From assembly GCF_018687715.1 (NCBI RefSeq), contig NC_056758.1, positions 1,240,001 through 1,304,000 on the forward strand: a stretch of DNA of 64,000 bases, in the 5' to 3' direction. The stretch is from Carya illinoinensis (Eukaryota; Streptophyta; Magnoliopsida; Fagales; Juglandaceae). Each line of letters starts with the position of its first letter. The first letter of the stretch is position 1. The position numbers were made by a program, and so were the translations under genes. The notes under the pieces were generated by a model. The model was not told the origin of the DNA, ran no database searches, and saw only the letters and a program-made list of their open reading frames with translations. Shown one piece after another: positions 47,905 to 59,835 of the stretch.

Positions 47905-48963
47905 TCAGTTAACTCTACTTTGTTAAATGCAGTTCACAAGGTCAGGGCATACTCAATTGCGACCGAATGCAATCATGATCACCAGCACCATTACTGTTGT
48001 TCTTTTCAGCACAGTGGTGAGACATCTACCACTATTCTGGATTTTATGACTTCAATTTGTGGCTGGATTTGATTAGTTATATAATAATAAAGACCATCTT
48101 GTCAAATATTTATTATTCACTGATATTTTATTCTGTACCTAGTTGGTCCATTGAGGGTAAAACTTATTTTCTGGTCACAGTTTTATTACATCTTGTTAAT
48201 ATATACTAATTTTACCTCTTGATATGGCACAAGTTTTATAATTTCCTGGACTACAAGGAAAAGAGAAGTTGAGGAATGTAATGCTTGCTAATATGGTAGT
48301 TGGCTTGTTGCTGTTATATTTTTCAACTATTACTGTGTATAATAATTTAGTGTCAATGGCTGCTTCCTCTATATTTATATATTTTTTCCCATTCTTCATT
48401 GGCGAAAGAGCTTTCATTGAATGAACTTTCAAATTTTCAATTACAAACGATTAAGGTAGATCGGTTCTATCATGCTTCCAAAAATTAGCCCAGGCTATGA
48501 GTTTTTGGTTCTTATATTAAAGGTTTTCTTTTGCGTTAGGAATGGCTAGTGATTTGATATGAATGAGTTTCAAATGCAAGACCTCAATGTTCTTGATGAT
48601 TATAATAACCAATTCACATTTGATTCTGGTCAGGTGTTTGGTTTGTTGACTAAACCTCTTATAAGGTTCTTGCTACCACAGCCGAAAAACACAACCAGCA
48701 TGTTATTGTCGTCAGATCCATCGACTCCAAAATCAATCACCGTGCCTCTTCTTGGAGAGGGGCAGGATTCTGAGTTTGACCTCCCCGAAGTTGTCAGGCC
48801 AAGTAGCATTCGAGCACTCCTGAGTACTCCTACTCACACTGTTCATCGTTACTGGCGTAAGTTTGATGATGCCTTCATGCGCCCAGTATTTGGTGGCCGG
48901 GGTTTTGTTCCCTTTGTTCCTGGATCACCAACGGAACGGAGTTTCCAACAACAAGAGCAATGA
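36305..48963 (+). CDS. NHX1: Vacuolar Na+(K+)/H+ antiporter, NHX1/NHX2 type
   Basis: 14 coding exons: 36305-36478, 36646-36764, 38415-38512, 45666-45725, 45802-45848, 45934-46128, 46254-46300, 46617-46683, 46808-46908, 47038-47139, 47328-47466, 47554-47616, 47933-48016, 48634-48963. They sum to 1626 nt, 541 aa, the usual NHX1 length, with no stop or frame break. The protein exchanges vacuolar protons for cytosolic Na+ or K+ in the tonoplast (salt tolerance, vacuolar pH, K+ store). Seen: amiloride-binding [10 protein letters not shown] at residues 84-93, transport-core [11 protein letters not shown] and [20 protein letters not shown], and the conserved C-terminus [20 protein letters not shown]. 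The GTG-led frame from 36296 is not the start; ATG 36305 matches the family. Intron 3 (7.2 kb) carries a LINE. The FRIGIDA-like gene converges from the other side. Confidence 0.96.
40022..40044. repeat. (CT)n tract in NHX intron 3
   Basis: About 11 CT units just upstream of the LINE region. Confidence 0.8.
40130..44995 (+). mobile_element. Dead L1-type LINE in NHX intron 3
   Basis: Sense to NHX. About 40150-40930 resembles a plant LINE ORF1 (GGFFFVLL region, then [15 protein letters not shown]). 41352-42356 is an apurinic endonuclease domain ([37 protein letters not shown]), but the usual GGDFN reads GGYFK, losing a key Asp. 42326-43500 is RT in shifted frames ([39 protein letters not shown]). 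About 44390-44660 encodes a zf-RVT-like region ([21 protein letters not shown]). The 3' end has TGTATACATCCTGTGTACTTG and AATAAAATT. Frameshifts and stops make it inactive. The 5' border and target duplication could not be fixed. Confidence 0.82.
45057..45117 (+). mobile_element. Second, strongly 5'-truncated LINE 3' end
   Basis: GGCTATGCCTATCTTTATATC then ATGAAATATCTTATTACTTA and an A/T tail, resembling the terminal sequence of the plant LINE just upstream (44920-44960) and typical L1 3' ends. About 60 bp survive. Confidence 0.4.
46134..46171. repeat. (CT)n tract at the 5' end of NHX intron 6
   Basis: Begins 5 bp after the exon 6 donor (GTAAGT at 46129-46134), about 19 units. Confidence 0.85.
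47826..47900. repeat. (GCGT)n(GA)n compound microsatellite in NHX intron 12
   Basis: Five TGCG units followed by about 28 GA units, ending 32 bp before exon 13. Confidence 0.9.
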
Positions 48964-49878
48964 GAGGGCGGCCAAGCAAAGTTGTACAATGTGTTGTAAA
49001 TTACATAACATCTTCTCGAGAATAAAGCGCAGATGCCATTGGATCAGCTTGTGAAATATTTCGTGCACTTTCGGGATAGCGAGAAGACGTGTATCATAAT
49101 CCATATGAAATTGCTTTTATGTCTTGTATAGCTGATCTGATCGTGTTTGCCCCCAAGCGTTTGAAGAGGATTTGCCTCTTTTTATCAATTTTTTTTAGAT
49201 CAACGTTATTATTTTTGTGAGCACAATATTTCAGGAGAGCTTTAATGCCCTGCCTTTTCAGGAGTGTTTTTGTAATGATAAAACAATGAAATGCCATATA
49301 TTTGATGAAGCATTTCCGCTATTCTATGTTTTGGGAGCCGAGTTACATTCCTCTCCATTGTATGGTTTATGAGTTTAGGTGAAACCTTTAATTATCCAGC
49401 ATTAAAAAAAATAAATTCCATGACCCCAAAATGATAAATATAGATGGTTCGAAGGGTCTTGCTTTAGATAGGTTCCCGACATTAAAAAAAAAAAAAAATT
49501 AAAAAATTAAAAAAGAAAAAAAGAAGAAAAAAAGGTAAATATAGATGTAGCACGAATCGAAATCCAATCCTGTATCAAGAATTTGCCACATGAAAGGAAA
49601 AGAGAAGAAAAAGTTTGAAGAAGAAATAGAAGAACAGTGTCATGAGATTTAGCTTTCTACCATCAAGCCATAGACAATAATTTCCAGACAAGCTAAATTT
49701 ATTTAAAAGAGAAGAGGATATCAGGGAGCGGAAACAGAATTCCCCTAAAGGTTGTTCGAACTGAATCAAAAATAAAACCGAAATGGAAATGACAGAATTA
49801 CAACTTCTTGTAAAGTGCAATATCAAAATATGATACATGGATAGGGGGCACTGAGACAGGGTATCATAGCCATTTACT
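48964..49878. other. NHX 3'UTR and intergenic/convergent 3' region
   Basis: AATAAA at 49020-49025 is a candidate NHX polyadenylation signal. An A-rich run lies at about 49483-49530. The FRIGIDA-like 3'UTR presumably occupies the right part on the minus strand. No other gene seen. Confidence 0.45.
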
Positions 49879-52800
49879 CTAAGATCCATACCTATCATAA
49901 TAATTTGAGATCCTTGATGGGTTTCCTGTGAAATACAAAATGGATCTGTCAGGACTTGATTCGGGAGCAATGCGCATGCTTGAATGGAAACCAGCTGATC
50001 CAATCCGTCCAGTGTTACTACCATTTGCAGCACTTGTTCCATACTGCCCAGCAAATGAGGTCATACCTGCACTGCCCATTCCATAGTGTTCAGCAGTCGA
50101 GTTCACCAACAATCCATAACGTCCAGTTGGTGAGCTCCGGTGTTCGATAACGGAGCCAGAATGCAGAAAACCATATCGACTAGCTGATACACTTGCAATA
50201 GGGGGCTCAGGAGAGGAACGTGACAAACTATACATTCCAGCTGATGGTGCTAAGTAGTGCACATCCTGACCAGTGACTGAGCTTTCTGGATGATGATGAT
50301 GATGAGCTGGTTGCCTGGTGTGGATGGTGGAAGTGACACCAACTGGAACATTTGGGATAGGTGCTGCTGTAGCCGTTCCATAGAACTCAGCACCTTGGCT
50401 CACTAAGAAGCCTGCTGGCTGATGATAAGATGGCTGTACCAAATGGTTTGAGAAACCTTCATTTTCAGATGCATGCAATGCATCCCTCCGAGGATGCTTC
50501 TTTCTGTTCTGTTGATTCGACTGAGCTTGCCACTTAGGGGAAGTACGTTTATTTGCACCCCATTGTTGCACCTGGTCCTTTGGGCCTGAGGCTGTTGCGG
50601 TAACCTCTCTCTCAATGCTGGGCTTTCTCAGCTGCAAAGCTTTTTCTTTTCTACTCTTTCTCAGCTGCTGGATGCGGTTTCTGAGGTTATCGGGAGAGTA
50701 TTGGGATCCAAGGTTGTAATCATTAACACATTTTATTACAGCCTTTATTGCAGCTATTTCTTTACCTGTTGCCTCATCCTGTGAGTAGGTTAATGAAAGA
50801 TACTTACAAAAAAAAAGTTTAATGAAAGATAGTATGAGAAAAACAACTATGATCGCAGTCATTAAAGGAAATTGTGATAAAGAAAAAGAAGGGGCAAATG
50901 TACCTGCGCTTTAAGAGTTTTTTTTCCCCTGCAGCCCATCCTTGCAAACTTCTTGGTATCCTTCAAATGGGCTTTAAGCAGTGGTACAGGAGGGAATTCA
51001 TCAACCAGTTCGAATGCATGAATAAATCTGACAGCATCAAGTCGCTTATTCTGTGAAATGAGTTTTTGAATAAAATCTGGGACATGTAGACAGAATTGCA
51101 GGCTTTCCATTAGATATCAGGAAACAGAATATGAAAAAGCAACAAAATAATCAAAATTGCTTGATTAAAAATCTGGGAACAAAACCTTGATAGGTGCATC
51201 TGGAGACCACAATAGCAGCGGGAAAAGACTAGTAAGAGACAAAAATTTGAACCATAAAGCAAACTGTAACAATAGCTTCTACATGTAGAAGTACAGATAT
51301 TCACAGCAGCAAGAGCAAACTCACAGTATTCTCTTTGGAAAAGAGAACCCACTTGCTAAAAGTAACGTACATATAAAACAATCAAGTGATACCATGAGGC
51401 AATTACAACCTGAAGCGATACCCAGGTCCCTCATAAACTAGGAGAAACATTGAAAGTGAGCCTGTGCTCCCGGGACTTTGATCCTGGACACCCGGTGCCA
51501 GTCAAACAAAAACATTAAAAATGATATAAGAGCCACGCAACTACTTTTTCTAAATCTAGATAAAGAACGCAATGTCCAAAAGTACATAATAAAAAAAAAA
51601 AAAAATTGAATAAGTATCCGAATCGCAAGCACTAAGACACAGCAAGTCATCCAGCATTGAAAGATGCCGTTTAGGTAAGAGACTATCACTGCAACAATTC
51701 TTAAGCACCAAAAGATACAAGATGAATGTCTCATGCTCACTGCCAAGAATTAATGCAAGCTTCGGTACACGGGGTCTCATCAAATATGGGACTCACCAAT
51801 CACCGTCATGGAAGAACTTCCTTAAGGTAAAAGCATCAACTCGGTAGAATATTACATGCATGTTCAAATAAAAGCATTCAAACTAATCAACCGGACTTGA
51901 GAGATGGTCAAGCTTCAGGCAGTTCTAAGGCCACTGATTTACCTCTTCAAAAAGCACTAGAATATCAAATAAATTGAAATAATAGCAACCGAAAAACTCT
52001 AAAGTATATAGTCATGATAATTTCTAGTTAAAAAAACAAGAATTTTTCTGAAACTCACCAGAGGCATCATCAGCAAAACCAAGAGCCCGAAACAACTCAG
52101 TAGCCTGCTTACGCTGTTTAACACTATCAAAAAGCTTCAAAACCTCGTCGCCATCAAACTCACTCACTAGCCCAAAGGCACCCAAAAGCAATAGAAAACC
52201 ATAAACCTCCAACGAACTATTCGCTGCGAATCTTATATTTGCCTTCCACTCAAGGGCTAGTTTCACAGCTTCTTCTCTCACGTCTGCTTTAATCAGTGGT
52301 CTCACTCTCATCAACTCCTCCAACAATAGCACACAATTCTTCCTTCTGGTAGAAACCTCAATATTCATATCCCCCTTCTTTAACTCTGGTAAATAAAACC
52401 ATTTCATTGCCTCCAACACTAGCTTTCCAGAATCCACCGAAAGCTTGAGCGCATTACATATATCATTGCGCAACGATGCGAGATCTTTTAAATGCTCATT
52501 CACGTACAATAACAACTCTTTCCCATCATATATCGGAATGCCATTAAAAGAGGCATTTTCAGGCCAAGATTCTTCCTTTTTTTTTCGGTTTTGAAGGGTT
52601 GTCACTTGGGTTTCTTTTGACTTCGTTTCTGATTTAAGGGCAGGAATCGACTCGGTTTCGTTAGAATCGAATTGGGATAGAATGGGTGGAACCAATTGGG
52701 TCTCTTTAGAAGTAAATTGGATCTCTTTGCATTTGTCCTGGGATTGAAGAGTCGGAGTGAATTGGGTATCTGCAGAATCGAGTTTGACATCTAGTGATTT

Positions 52801-53037
52801 GGCTTGAGATTGGAGGCCTGAAGCGGTTTGGTTCTGGTTGGATTGGAGTTGTTGGAGTTTGGCTTCGATTGAGTCGTGGATGGAGTTGAAGTGGTCCTCC
52901 AGATCCTGCCATTGAAGGGTGAAGTTGGCAACCGCAGCGGCGTGGGTTTTAAGGAGGTTGAATGCTTTGCGGAGGTTCGGTTTCTTCAAATCTGCCGGTT
53001 GAACGTCTGCAGAGACTTCCCCCAACGGCGATGACAT
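49879..53037 (-). CDS. FRIGIDA-like protein
   Basis: Three exons, minus strand: 53037-52059, 51076-50904, 50778-49879. Total 2052 nt, 683 aa, no frame break. Residues 1-60 include a coiled-coil start (LEDHFNSIHDSIEAKLQQLQ). Residues 70-160 hold degenerate S/K-E-T-Q repeats of low complexity. The FRIGIDA domain starts about residue 165 (NGIPIYDGKELLLYVNEHL; LEAMKWFYLPELKKG; LALEWKANI; YGFLLLLGAFGL; ALGFADDASDFIQKLI; AFELVDEFPPVPLLKAHLKD). The C-terminus is low-complexity, with PAHHHHHPESS and several R-Y-G repeats ending YDRYGS. Members act as nuclear scaffold proteins; FRIGIDA itself promotes FLC expression and delays flowering, but most FRLs have less defined roles. The Tyr/Gly-rich tail resembles FRL3/4-type members. 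Which FRL subgroup is uncertain. Confidence 0.92.
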
Positions 53038-53421
53038 TTCGGTGACAGAAAGCCCTCGAAACGGAATGGGAAAGGTACGTATCTCAAATCAATTCTCGAT
53101 CGACCTTTCGATTTTGCCCTTCGAGGAATACAAAGACGGGAGAAGAACCATAAGCGTTCTACACTGATACGTTATATCTTTATTAACAGTAAAAATATTG
53201 ATTTATAATCCAATATTTAAAATCTTTTTAATTTATATATTTTATTTTATAAAATATAAAATTTTCTATTACATTAAAAGATAAAAACTAATTGTAAACT
53301 TATTTTCCAACATATTTTACAGGTGATTTAAGTATATTCTTGACATTTTAACTTATTTTATGATTATACAGAACTCGTAAATAATTCAAATTAAAAGAAA
53401 ATTCATTATGAAAAATGAATT

Positions 53422-53565
53422 GTATAAATTTTAAATAAATAAAATCCACACAAATCTTTTGTAAAAAAGTAGATTCCACTTTAAAAGTGTAAAAAAAAAA
53501 TATATATTTTTTTAGGACTTTTTTACCAAAAGTATATGCGAGACTTGTCTATTTAAAATTTATAC
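53422..53565. mobile_element. MITE with GTATAAATTTTAAATA terminal inverted repeats
   Basis: Left end GTATAAATTTTAAATAAAT, right end TATTTAAAATTTATAC. Internal AGTAGATTCCACTTT is present. No coding capacity. A degenerate relative is at 54126-54268. Confidence 0.65.
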
Positions 53566-54125
53566 TCAACATTACTCTCAAATTTTGTTCGAATCTTGAG
53601 CTATTATATGTCTATGATCAATTCATTTAATTTGGAATAAGTTCATTAGTTGCTTAATTGATTTATTTTTTTAATTAACACAATATCATTATTAATTAAA
53701 AGGGGAAAGTAAACTTTCTACCCCATAATTAACATGTGTTTTGTAGTGTGCACCATAAACAAGCAAAACTAAGGCATTACAACCTCAAACTACCCAAAAA
53801 AAAAAAAAAAAAAGTTAAAATATTAAAAACATTTATCCATCAAGATTGTGTCAGGATCAATCGATATGCTATTTGCCTACTGGCGATAGTTGGGATATAG
53901 CTATTTGAAGGCTATAATATGAGTTTTGATAGATTAATAAATACTCTTGAGGACTCAAGTAATGGAATGGATTCTTGAACTTAGAAGCACATAAATGAGA
54001 GGTTTTCGCTAAATCTGCTATGACTCTCATCGTTATAATTTTTTTATTTTTCTCATATATTGAATTCTACACTGCCCATTAAGGATCTGTATTATTTTGC
54101 AAGTTATTGCAGAGAAAAATTATTT
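53566..54125. other. AT-rich spacer
   Basis: No gene, RNA or repeat array recognised apart from an A-run near 53797. Confidence 0.4.
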
Positions 54126-54268
54126 GTATAAGTTTCAAATAGACAAATTACGCGCAAAGCTTTATAAAAAGGTAGACCCTGCTTTAAAAAACTGTAAAAA
54201 AACTATTATTTTTTAGTTGGATCCACTTTTTTTTACAAATGGCCTCTGTGTAACTTGTCCATAACCCG
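54126..54268. mobile_element. Degenerate MITE, same family as 53422-53565
   Basis: Shares GTATAAGTTTCAAATAGAC, GGTAGACCCTGCTTTAAAA, GGATCCACTTTTTTT and AACTTGTCCATAAC with the consensus of the neighbouring copy. Confidence 0.5.
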
Positions 54269-54359
54269 TTGAAGTTTGTTAAACTTATTTCTAGCTCCAA
54301 GTCAATTATTGCTCTCAATTTGCTTCGAAAATGGTGGTAAGATGAAGGTTACAAGGTTC

Positions 54360-54800
54360 TGATGAAATGGTTTTTCCCACCCATTGGCAAGCTTAAGATA
54401 ATCTTGGATGGGGCATCTAAGGGGAATCTGGGTTCTGCTAGTTGTGGAAGGCTGATTCAATCTCATTCTGGCTCTTCCCTTCTATGGGTTTTGTTGTTTC
54501 TTGGGCGAAGGAACAAATACATATGCTGAGTTTTAGGCTTATAGCATTGAAATTTGGTCTACTGCTCTTTGTTATCAGCTAAAAGGGGAGGATCTGGTGG
54601 TGGACTGGCTGTAAATTGAAAGAAAAAGAAAATGGAACTCAAGCGCCATAGAGATCTTAGCATTTTGTGGGATGACATTTTGGAGCATTGTTCTCAAGTG
54701 TCTCACGAGAGTTCTCATGTTTATAGGGAAGGGAATGGTTTGACTGATGGACCGGCTAATATTGATGCTACTGCTACAACTGCTGCTTATTATTCAATTT
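54360..54800 (+). pseudogene. LINE-type RNase H fragment
   Basis: In broken frames: KLKIILDGASKGNLGSASCG (normally TDGASKGNPG...), and 54632-54790 reads HVYREGNGLTDGPAN, the C-terminal RNase H motif of plant non-LTR elements. Several stops and a frameshift between. A relic of a second non-LTR element with no surviving RT. Confidence 0.7.
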
Positions 54801-55647
54801 CCCAAACTTCCTCAGCATTTGAAGGGAAATTTCGTGCTTCATGTATCTGGTTTTCTTTCTTTTCGACAATAGAGAGAGCTTTACTCAATTGTCGTCCCTA
54901 GTTTGAGCTTTAAGTTCTCCATAATCTTGGTCTAGAACCTTTTCTACACAAGTTAATCAGATTTCATATTGACGTTTGACGTGTTCCACCTACTAAGAAT
55001 CAGAACCAACCGGATCAGGCAACTTCACCTTTCATCTCCACTGTTATAGTTTCGCATGTATTCACCCTACAAGACTACGGAGAATGATAAGATAGAACAT
55101 ATATCTAGCATAACACAACTCGTTCACCTAATTCTTTTGGATGTTCTAATTGCTCCTTTGATAGGTTAGCCAAACTTGTTTTTTTTTTTTTTTTTTTAAT
55201 GTCGTGAACCTCTCCATGGCATAGAAGTAAACACCGAACCCATAGATTAGACCACACCCTCAAAAGTTTCTTTCACAAAACTGGTTAAATTGCTAACTTC
55301 TCAAAAATTTTCATATACAAAATTGGTTAAATCACTAACTTTTCACTAGAGTATAGCCCCAAATGATTATTTGAACGCATGAGGCGTTGAGATAAGTTAG
55401 CCAATCTAGATAACCTTTGCAGCCTCGAAAGCATACGGCCAAAACGAAAGGCCAAAATCAAGATAGCTTTTGATAGGCATGCATGTGAGACCATAGCGTA
55501 TGGCCCAATAATGAAGTAGAAATCCTGTGTCTCGAACATCGGACTGCAACATGCCTGATTATATCGAATTTTTGAAGAAATTCTACCGGCGGGTCTGGGC
55601 ATGCTAAATAAAAGATATTGGTAAAATGGTAAAACCTTGGCATAGTC

Positions 55648-55695
<48 letters not shown>

Positions 55696-55740
55696 CAAGG
55701 TAGCACCCAATTTATGATCACAAAAGCAGACACCCAAAAC
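54801..55740. other. Spacer with (GA)n tract
   Basis: No gene recognised. A (GA)n run of about 21 units lies at 55652-55693; the minus-strand frames across it (SLSLSLS) are repeat artefacts. Confidence 0.5.
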
Positions 55741-55844
55741 AAAGTTGAAAAAGGTTCGTCGTTTATTTAAGAGTTTAGCTCGAGTCCTTCACAAGCATAC
55801 GAGCAGTACGTATGTTCTGCATGAGCGGGATTGGGAGGAGCAGT

Positions 55845-57788
55845 TCATCCTTGGAGACCAATAATACCTTCACAAAATACCGAGAGATGACATTAACATC
55901 ATATGAACAGAAGGTGAAACCAAATTAAAGAAACTAGGAAAAACCAGTGTCCATTTTTTCAAAGATCAAAATAGACACAAAACGCTATATTTTCAGCCAC
56001 GGAGAGGGAGGGAGAAAGAGCATCAGATACAACTCGAAATCTTTTTCTTTTCAAAAGGATATTTCCCACCTACCTGGTAGGGCGCACCTAGAAACGATCA
56101 ACCATAAAATTCTACTCGCGTACCATTATCATCAATTATGTGATTGGCCTAGTCTCTAGAAATACTAAAGAGTATAATCTAAGCTAATATGGCAAATTTA
56201 CATACCACAAGCTAATCGGCCACCAGCATTTCCAGTGCTTTTGCTAAGTTCATGTCCCCCTGGATATAGAAACAATGACTGAAAAGATTAAGTACATGAT
56301 AACGGTTATCAGTTATGGCAGGTCTGCCATGTGCACAAGAAAATTGTTTTCAACCATTGAGAGCGGATAACATTTACAAAAGTATTTAAAAAATATTTTT
56401 TATAAGTATTCAATAAATATAGAGTGCTAGCAAGTAAAATCACGAAAAATAATAATCAATCAGTGAAACATACAGCCCCAGTCTACATGTACTGCTAGGA
56501 AGATACCTACTGCACCTTTTGGAGCACAGTCAAAAGCATCAAGGAAAATCGGAAAACTTCAATTACCAATAATTTCAGTATTGGAAAATCAGTTCCTTAA
56601 ATAGATCATTAAGGGGTGGCTATGACCAGCTGCTGCCGCTTTGGAAACAAGCAATGCTTTCCAATACAATGCTCTTTTTGACATAAGTGTCAAGAATTAG
56701 AGCGCCAGTGTTATTGCCAAATATGACAAACTTAAAAGGAGATATCAAAATGCCACATTTCTAAATTTACTATACATCTAGAGCTTTAGCTTTAAGGGCC
56801 GACCTTTACCCCACAAGAAAGGAAAAGCCCTTACTCTCACTTCTTGTTTACTAGAGGACAACACGATAACCTCTTGCTTCTTGTTCACTCTAGGACGACA
56901 CAATTCATGAAATTCCATGGACACAAATCGTGACTAGAGAGGAATTTGTCAAAAAGTTACCCTTGCCAAGATCATCTGGATCTGCATGGACAACAATGGC
57001 CCTTCCAATAATGGAATTTGGTCCAGAAAGCGGAATCTGCAAATATCTAAAGTGCATGAGTAAATAGGAACCAAAGAAATAAACAGTATGCAGAGTATGA
57101 AACACACCTGCTTGTCAGTTATTTCGATTTTGGCTGCGCCTGTATGACAAGAGTCGTGTTGAGAGTGTTAGTGAGTAACAAGTGTCATTACATTCTCTCT
57201 CAAGCCTTTGTACAAGTCAACTAACAGAAACAAAAACATAAATAGTATAACATAAATAGTGAACAGGTTGAAGACTGTAGAAACAAAGCAACACGTACCA
57301 TCTGCACCAGCAGTGATATTTCCCAGATCACCAGCATGACGGTTCTCATCCACTGGAGCACCATGCTCTTTGCCAGCAGGGTTGAAATGTGGTCCTACAA
57401 GCAGGTAGATTAAAAAAATGTAAAGACAAAAGGTAATGTATGTGGAACAAAGTGGGGTTTACTTGGATTTCCCCTGGATGCTTTACATTCAAAGAAATCA
57501 GCATTATATCTTAGAGCTATACCAGTTGACATGCAACCATTTGTCGTGTCCCCAAGTGCATGAACATGGAAGCCATGGAGACCAGGCCTAAGGCCAGAAA
57601 CATTTCCAGTTACTTTAGTAGAGCCTGAAAATTTCGGAACAAAAATGATTAGTTTAAATAGGAAAATAGCAATCTACATACCCTGAATGATCAGACAGGA
57701 TATTGAAGTTACCATCAGCTTCTTGCGTGAAGTGAATAGTACCCTTGACACCCTCACTGTTTCCAAGAACAGCCACAGCCTTCACCAT
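55845..57788 (-). CDS. CSD1: Cytosolic Cu/Zn superoxide dismutase
   Basis: Seven coding exons on the minus strand: 57788-57713, 57624-57523, 57394-57299, 57139-57108, 57036-56961, 56259-56206, 55867-55845. Total 459 nt, 152 aa, the exact length of plant cytosolic CSD1, with no transit peptide. It converts superoxide to oxygen and hydrogen peroxide. Cu ligands H45, H47, H62, H119, Zn ligands H62, H70, H79, D82, the disulfide pair C56/C145 and active-site R142 are all present (motifs [49 protein letters not shown]). Ends GIIGLQG. A 5'UTR intron (57802-59018) separates the ATG exon from the leader and splits the miR398 site. L143 replaces the commoner Val, a mild change. Confidence 0.97.
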
Positions 57789-57795
57789 TGTTCTA

Positions 57796-59033
57796 TGTGA
57801 TCTAAATGAGACAGACTGTCAGGGCAATGTAATGTAACATAAGACGACCCTAAAAGGGAAATAAGAGGGAAAACTAGATTTAGAAAGAAAATACAACTAA
57901 TAAAAATGTTAATCTAGAACGATAAAAAAGCTGAATTGCTCAAAGTATGCTTGGGTTATGGTAATTGGATTCATAAACCCTATTCGATTACATTCAGGTA
58001 ACCAAAAAGAAGGTTCGATTCCAAATTTGGGATAATCTAAATCTTGAATGTTCATTTATTTTTGGCAGGAAACCTATTCTGAAAAACAGAAAATTGAAAT
58101 ATATAATAGTAATTTCAGTCTCTAGTTTGAAGCTGGCAAACAGGTTTCTAGCACATATCCAGAAACAGAATCCTCTTGGTTTAAGATAAGCATAACAACC
58201 AAAAATATGAAATGAGCGGAAAAGCATAAAAAATAGCTAGACTATTCCTAAGCAAAAACATTTAACTTAGCTTATATGAACATATGGTCTATTTGAGGTA
58301 AGTATTTATTTATTTATTTTTTCCAGCAATAGAACGCAAAATATATGTTATATATGGGTTGCTTTATTCACTATTTCACTCCAATTTTTTTAATTACATC
58401 CACATTCCAACAAAAGAGTAAAACAAAAGAACCATACAAAACCGAAGCAAGAATAAAGAGAATGAAAAATTCTGCCATCATCCCTACATCACACATGATT
58501 TTTTTTTTCTATTTATTTTTTTCCCCTTAACAAATATGTGATATAAGGATGAGGAGGAAAATAAATCAATTATTTTAGAAAAAATAAAACAAAAATAATA
58601 AAAATAAATAAATTTAAAATTTAAAATAAAATAAAAATAGGTATAGTGTCTGGAATGATTAGCAGCAATCTTAGAGAGAATAGAAGGGATGAATCAACTC
58701 ACAGGTATAAAAAACTCACCTAATCAAGAGACGATGCTATATCTATGAAAAAGGATCAAAATTCACAAACTTAAGCACATACTCCAATAAAACTTCCTCA
58801 AAAGCCAAATTGACGAAACAAGAACAGTGATATAAACAAGAGAAAGAAGTAGATCTTCGAGATCAAAAGAAAATACAGCTAAATTCCGGAAAGGAGAAAT
58901 TTTAAAGAATCGGATTAAAATAAACAAAACCCAGATCGTTAAAGAACAACCTAAACCAAAGAAGGGAAAAACCCGGAGTTAAAAAAAGACAGAGAGCGAG
59001 AAGAGTTTCAGTGCTCACCCCAGAACACCCCTC
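57796..59033 (-). promoter_or_regulatory. miR398 target site split by the CSD1 5'UTR intron
   Basis: The leader exon ends at 59019 (...GGG|GTGAGC) and the next exon starts at 57801 (TTTAG|ATCACA). Joined, positions 59033-59019 plus 57801-57796 give 21 nt that match the known CSD1 miR398 site type (AGGGGT...TCTG.GATCACA). By eye, pairing to miR398 (5'-UGUGUUCUCAGG...) has two mismatches and three G:U wobbles. Regulation of CSD1 by miR398 through the 5'UTR under copper limitation is established in Arabidopsis. Confidence 0.72.
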
Positions 59034-59075
59034 AAGAGAGCTTAGCTGAGAGATAGATTGAAGTGAGAATCTGAA
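59019..59075 (-). promoter_or_regulatory. CSD1 5'UTR leader exon (approximate 5' end) and TATA region
   Basis: The leader exon ends at 59019 with a GT donor. A TATA-like TATAATTATAA lies at about 59103-59114 (minus strand), placing transcription start near 59075. The exact start is not visible. Confidence 0.5.
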
Positions 59076-59415
59076 ATCAAGCGGAGCTGCTGCCTCGACC
59101 GCTTATAATTATAGGGATCAGCGTGAGTGTCGAAAAATAGATGGGCAAGTGAGTAGACACGCTGACTCGCTGAGCCGGTTGCGTTTATTCTAGGTTGTTC
59201 CTCCAACTGCCCACTTTTGGACGGGTTTGACCAGTTGGTACGTGGCACTTCTGAGAGTGATCTACCTCGACTGCATCTTAAATGGGCTGGGCTCACTTCT
59301 TTGTCGTCTCAGATTTATTATGGGCTACCCACTTAAAAGATTGAACAAAAATATAAAAAGTGTTTCCATTTTGTTTTGTTTTTTTTTTTTTCTTTCGCTC
59401 AAAAGTTTTTTTACA

Positions 59416-59610
59416 GTCTCGTTTAATTATACAGTTTAAATAAAATAAAATAAAATATTTTATTAAAAATTAAATAAAATATTATTACAATATAATTTTT
59501 TAATATTAATTTTATTTTAATATTTAAAAAAGTTAAATTATTTATTATATTTTGTATGAAAATTTAAAAAAGTTGTAATAATAAGATGAGATAATTTAAG
59601 TTTAGGTAAA
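59416..59610. repeat. AT-rich MITE family copy
   Basis: ACAGTTTAAATAAAATAAAA, TAATTTTTTAATATTAATTT, then AAGTTAAATTATTTATTATA and AATAATAAGATGAGATAATT, the same words as at 30120, 33390 and 34942. Confidence 0.5.
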
Positions 59611-59659
59611 CAAACCTAAATTTCATTTCTTCCATTTTAGGCAATAAATGTCTTCTGTA

Positions 59660-59835
59660 TTATTATATCTATATAAAAAATATTTTAGTCACAAAAGAAT
59701 ATTATAAAAGTAAATCCACAAATTAAAGTGGCTTAATGTGATACGTTATATTGTAAAGTTACTGTTATTATAAAGTAGATCTAATGAATTCTATAAAATC
59801 ACGTCAGTTTGTGAATTTATTTTATAAAGTGACCT
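59660..59835. mobile_element. MITE (TATAAAAGTAAATCCACAAA family), copy 1
   Basis: Left arm AAAGTAAATCCACAAATTAA, right arm GTCAGTTTGTGAATTTATTT: imperfect inverted repeats, with TAAAGTTACTGTTATTATAAAG in the middle. Related copies at 61015 and 61290. Confidence 0.5.

Noticed and set aside
48196..48432. 78-aa minus-strand frame in NHX intron 13
   Set aside because: Within an intron of a well-supported gene, no motif.
55327..55742. Minus-strand frames with SLSLSLS
   Set aside because: Generated by the (GA)n microsatellite; no splice or domain support.
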